Shown here one piece after another: positions 57,801 through 64,000 of a DNA stretch of 64,000 nucleotides. The notes below the pieces were generated by a model. That model had not been told where the DNA came from. It saw nothing but the letters and a program-made list of their open reading frames with translations, and ran no database searches. The DNA lies in assembly GCF_006494815.1 (NCBI RefSeq), contig NZ_CP041091.1, forward strand, positions 868,001 through 932,000, in the 5' to 3' direction. Within the stretch, counting starts at the first letter, position 1; each line of letters starts with the position of its first letter. Origin of the DNA: Nocardioides sambongensis. Its GTDB lineage: Bacteria > Actinomycetota > Actinomycetes > Propionibacteriales > Nocardioidaceae. Both the position numbers and the translations under genes were made by a program.

Positions 57801-59429
57801 GACGGAGAGACGTTGGGCCCCGGGTCGGCCGGTGAGCTCGCCGGTGACCCGGTCCCAGGTGATCCGGGGCCGCAGCTCGGCGAACTCGTCGCTGGGATAG
57901 CGGCCGGCCAGCAGGTCGAGCACCGCCTCGAACGCCGATCTCGGCAGGTTCGCGTAGGGAGCGGAGCGGCGCACCGTCGCGAAGAGCTCCTCGACCGTCC
58001 AGGCCTCCAGGGCGACGGTCGAGACCACGTGCTGGGCCAACACGTCCAGCGGGTTCGCCGGAATCCGCAACGCCTCGATCCCCCCGGTCCGCATCCGGCT
58101 GACCGACACCGCGGCCGGCACCAGGTCGCCGCGGTGCTGGGGGAAGAAGACGCCTCGGGAGACCTCGCCGACCTGGTGCCCGGCGCGGCCGACCCGCTGC
58201 AGCGCACTGGCCACGCTCGGCGGGGCCGCGATCTGGATGACCTGGTCCACCGCCCCCATGTCGATGCCGAGCTCGAGGCTGCTGGTGGCGACCACCGCGG
58301 GCAGGCGACCGGACTTCAGGTCGTCCTCGACCAGGGCGCGCTGCTCCTTGGACACCGAGCCGTGGTGGGTGCGGGCCATCAGCGGCGCGGAGCCGGCCGC
58401 GGCACCGGACTGCGCCATGATCTGCGCGGGCGGGGCGACCTCGGCGGCGCTCTCCTCGGCGGCGATCTCGTTCAGCCTCGCGGTGAGCCGTTCGGCGGTA
58501 CGACGACCGTTGGTGAAGACGATCGTCGACGCCGAGCCGTCGATCAGGTCGGCCACCCGTTGCTCGACGTGCGGCCAGATGCTCGGTGCGGTGGTGGCGC
58601 CGATCTCGGCGTCGAGGTCGTCGGCCTCGCCGCCGTCGGGGCCGGTGCGGGGGAGGTCGGTCATGTCCTCGACCGGGACCTCGACCCGCAGGTCCCACTC
58701 CTTGTGCGCGGGCGGGGTGACGATCTCGACCGGAGCGGCGCCGCCGAGGAAGCGGGCGACCTCCTCGGTGGGACGGACGGTGGCGGAGAGGCCGATGCGC
58801 TGGGCCGGGCTGGCCAGCCGGGCGTCGAGTCGCTCCAGGCTGAGGGCGAGGTGGGCGCCGCGCTTCGTCCCGGCGACGGCGTGGACCTCGTCGACGATCA
58901 CGGTGTCGATCCCGTCCAGGGTCTCCCGGGCCTGCGAGGTGAGCATCAGGAAGAGCGACTCCGGCGTGGTGATCAGGATGTCCCCCGGTCGGGTGCCCAG
59001 CCGCCGCCGCTCGTTGGCCGGGGTGTCGCCCGAGCGCACGCCGATCTCGACCTCGCGCAGCCCCTCGCCGGTCGGGTCCAACCGGGCCGCCGTCTGCCGG
59101 ATGCCGGTCAGCGGGGCGCGCAGGTTGCGCTCCACGTCCACGGCGAGCGCCTTCAGCGGGGAGACGTAGAGCACGCGGGTCCGCTGCCGGCGTTCGGCGG
59201 GAGGGGGTGAGGTCAGCAGACGGTCGAGGGCGGCCAGGAAGGCACTGAGCGTCTTGCCGGAGCCGGTCGGCGCGACGACCAGGGTGTGCCGACCGCGTCC
59301 GATCGCCGCCCACGCCCCGGCCTGGGCGGCGGTCGGCTCGGCGAACGCCGCCCGGAACCAGGTGCGGGTGGCCGCACCGAACCCGGCGAGCGGGTCGGTG
59401 GGGTCGGCGGGGTCGGGAGCGGCGAGCAC
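54856..59429 (-). CDS. lhr: Lhr-family DNA/RNA helicase, frame broken near 55394
   Basis: Large DNA-repair helicase of about 1,524 residues. GTG 59429 (VLAAPDPADPTD). Walker A APTGSGKTLSAFL near 50, DEVH box VDEVHAVAG, LSATVRP and the second RecA domain QRVGRAGHQ, followed by the Lhr-specific winged-helix and C-terminal parts. The frame runs into nonsense after GAVVAEG; the true C-terminus resumes in the -1 frame (VPGGFAGVYRVLSAF) and ends at 54856. A fifth base in the C4 run at 55392-55395 repairs it. Forms an operon with nei. Confidence 0.92.
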
Positions 59430-59524
59430 GTCACCAGTCTGACCCAGACCGCCGACATGACCGCAGCACGTCACGGCAGCACGTCCCGGCACGACCCAGG
59501 CTCACGGTGCGGGCGGGTCGGGGT

Positions 59525-59857
59525 TCAGTCGAGCGCCGCGACGCCCCGCGCGACCCACGCGCTCAGCTCGTCGTCGTGGGTGAGGTGCTCCGCCGCGACC
59601 CGCACCCAGCCGCCCATCACCCGGGTGCCCATCTCGACCGGCTCGGCCGGGGTGCTCGCCACCAGCTCCCGAGCGGCACCGGCGCCGACCCTGACCATGA
59701 TCCCGCCCTGACCGCTGACCGCCAGTGCCATCGAGCCGTCGAGGAGGAACGCGAGGCCGCCGAACATCGCCTTCTCGGCCCCGAGCCGTCCACCGGCGAT
59801 CGGCAACCCGTCCAGGGCCGCGCGGACCCGGGTGGCCAGCGTCTCGTCGTACGCCAT
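59525..59857 (-). CDS. TfoX N-terminal domain protein
   Basis: 110 residues. EKAMFGGLAFLLDGSMALAVSG is the TfoX-N core. Stand-alone TfoX-N proteins are widespread in actinobacteria without a proven role in competence. The 95-base gap upstream to lhr contains no clear feature. Confidence 0.88.
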   Translation of the reverse strand: MAYDETLATRVRAALDGLPIAGGRLGAEKAMFGGLAFLLDGSMALAVSGQGGIMVRVGAGAARELVASTPAEPVEMGTRVMGGWVRVAAEHLTHDDELSAWVARGVAALD

Positions 59858-59919
59858 GGGGTGAGGCTAGGCCCGAGCGCCGACACCGCTGCCGGATGCT
59901 GCCTCCGGCGGGCGCGTGG

Positions 59920-60483
59920 TCACGGGTTCCGGCCGATGAACCCGAGCAACCGGGTCTGCGCGTCGGCTCCGGCGGGGACCTCGACCTTCGGCCCGTACTG
60001 CCCACTGGCGCGCAGCACCTCGTCCAGCGGCTCCATCCCGGCCAGCATCACGGCGCAGCGTCCGGGGTCGAGCCGCTCGTCCTGCCCGGTCGCGCGGGCC
60101 AGGTCCCAGGTGTGCAGGAAGACGTCGGCGGTGTAGAACCGGGAGACCATCCGGTCCAGCGGCATCGCCGGGATGTGCGGGTGCTCGAAGGTCCGCCCCC
60201 GCACATCGGGGGAGTCGAGCAGCGCCTGGACGTCCGCCGAGCGCTGCCGCCAGGCCGCGACCGGGTCGTCGTCCACGTCGACCGGCGGAAGGCTGATGCC
60301 GGCCGACGACAGCAGCCCCGGGAACCACTCCACCAGGTGTCGTACGACGTCCCGCGCCGTCCAGCCCTCGACCGGGGCCGGTGCGGACCAGCCGGGCGCA
60401 TCGGCAGCGCCGACGCCGGCCACCCGCTCGCCGAAGAGGCCGGCCACCACCCGGTGCTCGGCGGCCGGCTCGTCGGGGGTCAT
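59920..60483 (-). CDS. TIGR03086-like mycothiol-dependent/DinB-type metal-binding protein
   Basis: 187 residues with GWTARDVVRHLVEWFPGLL and FLHTWDLARATGQ, whose His and Asp/His positions are the metal ligands of the mycothiol maleylpyruvate isomerase N-terminal (DinB-like) fold. It overlaps the SRPBCC gene by four bases and ends the three-gene ArsR operon. Substrate unknown; a mycothiol-linked detoxification role is an inference. Confidence 0.85.
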   Translation of the reverse strand: MTPDEPAAEHRVVAGLFGERVAGVGAADAPGWSAPAPVEGWTARDVVRHLVEWFPGLLSSAGISLPPVDVDDDPVAAWRQRSADVQALLDSPDVRGRTFEHPHIPAMPLDRMVSRFYTADVFLHTWDLARATGQDERLDPGRCAVMLAGMEPLDEVLRASGQYGPKVEVPAGADAQTRLLGFIGRNP

Positions 60484-61004
60484 CCGGCCGCCCCGTCGCC
60501 CGCCCGCTGCATCTGGACGAGCAGCGCGTCGAGCGCGTCGTAGCCCTCGTTCACGCCGACCTCCATCCCGCTGGCCAGCATCCCGGCGCGGGACTCGAAG
60601 TCGTAGACGACCGAGAGCGCCTCGAGGCGGGTGCGCCCGCCCGGGAGCTCGTGGAAGAGCAGGGTGTCCAGGCTGACCGCGTCGGGCATCTCCTCGAAGC
60701 CGAAGGTCTGCACGATCCGGCGGTGCTGGTCGACCCGGTGCACCGCGCCGTAGAAGTGGGCGACGTCCTCGCCCTCGCGGGTGGCGGTGTAGCGGTATGC
60801 GCCGCCGGTGCGGATGTCCCACACGTCGATGTCCATGCCGATCGAGTGCGGGCCCATCCACTGGGCGACGAGGTCGGGCTCCACGTGGGCGCGCCAGAGG
60901 AGCTCGCACGGAGCGTCGAAGTCGCGGGTCATCCGGATGGTGGGCAGGTCGGGATCGGCCTCGATCCGGGTGCCGCCGGTGGTCTGGTCGGAAGGGGTGG
61001 TCAT
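60480..61004 (-). CDS. SRPBCC (AHSA1-like) protein
   Basis: 174 residues with the START/SRPBCC hydrophobic-cavity fold: RDFDAPCELLWRAHVEP, QWMGPHSIGMDIDVWDIR, YRYTATREGED and a C-terminal helix NEGYDALDALLVQM. ATG 61004 has GAGGAG upstream and overlaps the arsR stop (ATGA). Such proteins commonly follow an ArsR-type gene and bind an unknown hydrophobic ligand. Confidence 0.9.
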   Translation of the reverse strand: MTTPSDQTTGGTRIEADPDLPTIRMTRDFDAPCELLWRAHVEPDLVAQWMGPHSIGMDIDVWDIRTGGAYRYTATREGEDVAHFYGAVHRVDQHRRIVQTFGFEEMPDAVSLDTLLFHELPGGRTRLEALSVVYDFESRAGMLASGMEVGVNEGYDALDALLVQMQRAGDGAAG

Positions 61005-61393
61005 CCTGCTGCTCCTCGGTGTGTCGGGTCGGCCGGGTCGGCGTCGCCGGGCGCGGGGGAGTCGTGTCCCTGCATCCGGACCAGCACGGTGTCCAGCCGC
61101 TGGTAGCGCTCCTCGGCCTGGCCGCGGTAGCGGTCGATCCACTTCGTCATCAGGTCGAACACCTCGGCGTCCAGGTGCACCGGGCGCCGTTGCGCATCGC
61201 GGCTGCGTCGCACCAGCCCGGCCTCCTCCAGCACCTTCAGGTGCTTGGAGATCGCCTGGAGCGAGACCTGGTAGGGAGCGGCCAGCTCGCTGACCGTCGC
61301 GTCTCCGGTGCTCAGCCGCGCCACCAGGTCCCGCCGGGTCGGATCGGCGAGTGCGCCGAAGGCCCGGGACAGGCGGTCATCGTGTTCAACCAT
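61001..61393 (-). CDS. ArsR-family transcriptional repressor
   Basis: 130 residues. A winged-helix with FGALADPTRRDLVARLS, VSELAAPYQVSLQAISKHLKVL and the wing LVRRSRDAQRRPVHLD. No metal-binding cysteines in the recognition helix, so it belongs to the SRPBCC-linked, non-metal subgroup. First gene of the arsR-SRPBCC-TIGR03086 operon. Two identical palindromes overlap its start and lie 40 bases upstream, so autorepression is likely. Confidence 0.92.
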   Translation of the reverse strand: MVEHDDRLSRAFGALADPTRRDLVARLSTGDATVSELAAPYQVSLQAISKHLKVLEEAGLVRRSRDAQRRPVHLDAEVFDLMTKWIDRYRGQAEERYQRLDTVLVRMQGHDSPAPGDADPADPTHRGAAG

Positions 61394-61441
61394 GTGGTTG
61401 ATTCAATGCCCGCGGGCGCGGTTTGTCAACCGATGGGTTGA
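61386..61441 (-). promoter_or_regulatory. two operator palindromes for the ArsR-type repressor
   Basis: TCAACC-N4-GGTTGA occurs twice with perfect arms: 61386-61401 (spacer ATGT, covering the start codon) and 61426-61441 (spacer GATG). The copies are exactly 40 bases apart, close to four helical turns. Nothing else in the 78-base gap is evident. Confidence 0.8.
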
Positions 61442-61471
61442 GAAAGGTCGATGATCGTCCCGCGAGGAACC

Positions 61472-62173
61472 TCAGCTCCGCGCCATCGGAGGCTGGATCG
61501 CGTCGGCCGGGCCGCGGCGGTAGAGCAGCGCCCGACGCCCGCCGGTCTCGCCCGCCCCGCCGTGGTCGTCGGTGGCCACCACGAAACCGTCGGTGCCCAG
61601 CACCTTGCGCCGGAAGTTGCCGAGGTCCGGCGGGGTGCCCCACACCGCGGCGTACACCCGGCGCAGCTCGGGCAGCGTGAAGGGCTCGGCGACGAACTCC
61701 GTCGCCAGCGTCGTGTACTCCAGCTTCGCCCGGACCCGCTCCCGGGCGTCCAGCAGGATCTGGTGGTGGTCGAAGGCCAGGGTGGGCGTGTCCGGCCCGG
61801 TGCCGAGCAGGTCGTCGACCGCCCACCAGCGGGCGTCGGCGGCGTCGGTGCCGGCCTGCGGGTCGGGGAGGTCCGGTGCCAGCGCGACGTAGGCGACCGA
61901 CACCACCCGCATCCGGGGGTCGCGGTCCGGGGCGGAGTAGGTCCTCAGCTGCTCCAGGTGGCCGCCGAACCCGGCCACGCCGGTCTCCTCGGCGAGCTCG
62001 CGTGCGGCCGCCTGCTCGGCGTCCTCGTCCGGCTCGACGAACCCGCCGGGCAGGGCCCAGGATCCGGCGAACGGGTCCTCGCCGCGTCGGACCAGCAGGA
62101 CCGCGAGTGCGCCGTCGCGGATGGTGAAGACCGCCAGGTCGACGGTCACGGCGAAGGGAGGGTGATCGGTCAT
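61472..62173 (-). CDS. nrtR: NrtR-like Nudix hydrolase/transcriptional regulator of NAD metabolism
   Basis: 233 residues. N-terminal Nudix domain with [12 protein letters not shown] and ARELAEETG, then a C-terminal winged-helix-like domain ([29 protein letters not shown]). This matches NrtR, which binds ADP-ribose and represses NAD-salvage genes. Its ATG overlaps the pncA stop (ATGA), so regulator and salvage enzymes are one operon. The promoter and any operator would lie beyond the window. Some homologues are plain ADP-ribose hydrolases. Confidence 0.82.
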   Translation of the reverse strand: MTDHPPFAVTVDLAVFTIRDGALAVLLVRRGEDPFAGSWALPGGFVEPDEDAEQAAARELAEETGVAGFGGHLEQLRTYSAPDRDPRMRVVSVAYVALAPDLPDPQAGTDAADARWWAVDDLLGTGPDTPTLAFDHHQILLDARERVRAKLEYTTLATEFVAEPFTLPELRRVYAAVWGTPPDLGNFRRKVLGTDGFVVATDDHGGAGETGGRRALLYRRGPADAIQPPMARS

Positions 62174-64000
62174 CGCCGCTGCACCCCCGCTGCCTCCATC
62201 TCCGCCAACGCGGCGGCCGAGCTCTCCGCGGCGACTCCGGCATGCAGGCCGTCGAGCAGGGTGACCGTGAAGCCCTCCTTGACGGCATCCAGGGCGGTCG
62301 CCCGGACGCAGTAGTCGGTGGCGATCCCGGTGACGTCGACCTCCTCGACGCCGGCTTCGCGCAGGATGTCGGCGAGCCGGCGGCCCTCCTCGCTCACCCC
62401 CTCGAACGCCGAGTACGCCGGCTCGCCCATGCCCTTGACCACGTGGTGCGTCACCGCGTCGGTCACCAGGTCGGGGGCGTAGTGCGACCCGTCCTCGCCC
62501 TGCACGCAGTGCACCGGCCAGGTCTCCACGAAGTCGGGGTCCTCGCCCGGGGCCGCGAAGTGTCCGCCGTTGGTGCCCTCGCCGTGGTGCCAGTCCCGCG
62601 ACGCCGCGACCACGCGGTAGTCGTCGGCGCGTGCGTCGAGGTGCTCGCTGATCCGGCGGGCCACGTCGTTGCCGCCGTCGACGCCGAGCGAGCCGCCCTC
62701 GACGAAGTCGTTCTGGACGTCGACGATCAGCAGGGCCCTGGCGGCCCGGGGCCCGGTGCTGCCGGTGCCGTCGAGGGTGCTCGGGGTGGTCGAGGTATTG
62801 GTCTGGTTCATCGGGGTCTCCTCCCGCTGGGTGGGTGGGGCGTGCAGGTCGGGTGCGTCCGCGGTCACGGTGAGGTAGGCGTCGCCGGCCGCCACTGTGC
62901 GCTCACCGGGCGGCAGGGTGGCCAGGGTGGCCCGGGTGTGCTCGCGGACCTCGGCGAGGCCGGGGGCGTGGACCACCTCGCCGGCCCGGACCAGGGCCAC
63001 CTGTGCGGGCGTGGCGCCCTCCGGCGGCCCGGCGGTGTCGGCGGTGTACCACTCCGCGGTGAGCACGCCGGCGTCGTACCGGCGCCAGGCGCGCTTGGCG
63101 CCGCCCACCGAGGCCTTGGCCGCCGACCTCTTCGCCACCGGGCGCAGGGTGCCGCCGGGCTCGTCGGCGACCGCGACGAGCTTGTAGACCATGCTCGCGG
63201 TCGGGTGTCCGGACCCGGTGGCCACGCGGGTGCCGACGCCGTAGCCGTCGATCGGGGCGTCGGCGAGCGCGGCGATCACGAACTCGTCGAGGTCGCTGGT
63301 CACGGTGATCCGGGTGCTGGTGGCGCCCAGTTCGTCGAGCAGCGCGCGGGCCCGCACCGACTCCTCGGCCAGGTCGCCGGAGTCGATCCGGATCGCGCCG
63401 AGGCCGGTGCCGGCGACCCGCACCGCGGTCCGGATCCCCTCGGTGGTGTCGTAGGTGTCGACGAGCAGCGTGGTGCCCGCGCCGAGCGCCTCGACCTGGC
63501 TGCGGAAGGCCTCCGCCTCGCTGCGGTGGGCGAGGGTGAAGGCGTGGGCGGCGGTGCCGACGGTGGGCACGCCGTGCAGACGCCCGGCGGCGAGGTTGCT
63601 GGTGGAGGCGAACCCGGCCAGGTACGCAGCCCGCGCGGTCGCGATCGCCGCCTGCTCGTGGGTACGACGACTGCCCATCTCGATCAGCGGCCGGCCGCCG
63701 GCGGCGACCGCCATGCGCGCCGCCGCACTGGCGATCGCGGTGTCGTGGTTCAGCACGCTGAGCACCAGCGTCTCCAGCACCACGCACTCGCCGAGGGTGC
63801 CGCGCACCGTGAGCACCGGGCTGCCCGGGAAGTAGAGGTCGCCCTCCCGGTAGCCGTCGATGTCGCCGCGGAAGCGGAAGTCGCGCAGATAGCGGGCGGT
63901 CTCCGTGCCGACCACGCCCTGGGCGGCGAGCCATTCGACCTCCGCCCCGCCGAAGGAGAAGTCGGTGATCATCGGCAGCAGCCGGCCGAGTCCGGCGAGC
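62170..64000 (-). CDS. pncB-pncA: nicotinate phosphoribosyltransferase fused in frame to nicotinamidase, 5' end outside the window
   Basis: One uninterrupted frame. The PncB part (to about 62840) has [25 protein letters not shown], the phosphorylatable His in [10 protein letters not shown], and [10 protein letters not shown]. Coding continues past the edge ([12 protein letters not shown] fits family N-termini), so about 60 residues are missing. The PncA part begins at ATG 62811 (MNQTNTS) and has the Asp in VDVQNDF, metal ligands in ASRDWHHG and the catalytic Cys in [12 protein letters not shown]. PncA deamidates nicotinamide and PncB converts nicotinate to its mononucleotide. GGGAGGAG eight bases before 62811 would allow separate PncA synthesis, so fusion and read-through are both possible. 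Confidence 0.88.
   Translation of the reverse strand, partial: LAGLGRLLPMITDFSFGGAEVEWLAAQGVVGTETARYLRDFRFRGDIDGYREGDLYFPGSPVLTVRGTLGECVVLETLVLSVLNHDTAIASAAARMAVAAGGRPLIEMGSRRTHEQAAIATARAAYLAGFASTSNLAAGRLHGVPTVGTAAHAFTLAHRSEAEAFRSQVEALGAGTTLLVDTYDTTEGIRTAVRVAGTGLGAIRIDSGDLAEESVRARALLDELGATSTRITVTSDLDEFVIAALADAPIDGYGVGTRVATGSGHPTASMVYKLVAVADEPGGTLRPVAKRSAAKASVGGAKRAWRRYDAGVLTAEWYTADTAGPPEGATPAQVALVRAGEVVHAPGLAEVREHTRATLATLPPGERTVAAGDAYLTVTADAPDLHAPPTQREETPMNQTNTSTTPSTLDGTGSTGPRAARALLIVDVQNDFVEGGSLGVDGGNDVARRISEHLDARADDYRVVAASRDWHHGEGTNGGHFAAPGEDPDFVETWPVHCVQGEDGSHYAPDLVTDAVTHHVVKGMGEPAYSAFEGVSEEGRRLADILREAGVEEVDVTGIATDYCVRATALDAVKEGFTVTLLDGLHAGVAAESSAAALAEMEAAGVQRR

Noticed and set aside
56076..59210. 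Very long plus-strand open frame opposite lhr (over 1,000 codons)
   Set aside because: Antisense shadow of the helicase gene, which has clear motifs; the plus-strand product matches nothing and has Arg/Gly/Ala-biased composition.

Overview
The window comes from a high-GC actinobacterium, most likely a Nocardioides-type member of the Propionibacteriales. The basis is the strong G+C bias, frequent GTG/TTG starts, TANNNT -10 elements close to start codons, a GlnR box at glnA, ClgR, and a conserved gcvT/pepA/lpdA/sucB/lipB/lipA/DUF4191/RDD/glnA neighbourhood followed by thyA/dfrA/dapA/rnj/ftsK/rimO/pgsA/clgR. Much of this order resembles Mycobacterium. No gene-free stretch exceeds 300 bases, and I saw no rRNA, tRNA, CRISPR array, transposase or integrase.

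1-16.6 kb, defence island. One plus-strand operon encodes a type 1 BREX system: brxA (cut by the window edge), brxB, brxC, pglX, pglZ and brxL. It ends with a Shedu-type nuclease gene (sduA, DUF4263) whose ATG overlaps the brxL stop by one base. The BrxL protein carries a MIT_C/phospholipase-D-like C-terminus where a Lon protease domain is usual. After it come accessory genes: a Cys/His-rich small protein, two hypothetical proteins (one DUF3846-like) and a zinc-ribbon NERD nuclease-like protein.

16.7-30.8 kb, nitrogen and lipoate/TCA metabolism, mostly minus strand. It holds a DUF4192 protein, glnA with a terminator and a tandem GlnR box, RDD and DUF222/HNH proteins, DUF4191, lipA, an ABC exporter pair, lipB, a TIGR01777 epimerase, sucB and lpdA. 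LipB and LipA make the lipoyl groups carried by the E2 (SucB) and reoxidised by Lpd.

30.9-46.8 kb, core housekeeping, mostly plus strand: pepA (minus), gcvT, a small coupled protein, phzF-like, thyA-dfrA, an LLM oxidoreductase, dapA-rnj, ftsK, a RodZ-like HTH protein, rimO and pgsA. Many genes overlap as ATGA.

46.9-52.6 kb: two secreted enzymes, a 5'-nucleotidase and an ExeM/NucH-like nuclease, sharing a basic C-terminal domain. Together they could turn extracellular DNA into nucleosides and phosphate. 52.7-64 kb: clgR, htpX, the lhr-nei repair pair, TfoX-N, an ArsR/SRPBCC/TIGR03086 operon with two identical operator palindromes, and an NAD salvage operon (pncB-pncA reading as one frame, then an NrtR-like Nudix regulator) that runs off the right edge.

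A caution for the whole window: brxC, pglX, sucB, pepA, the 5'-nucleotidase gene and lhr each have a length one base short of a multiple of three. In each, one base missing from a short G/C run restores the family reading frame. This pattern looks like uncorrected homopolymer sequencing error, so these genes are listed as coding sequences with the break marked.
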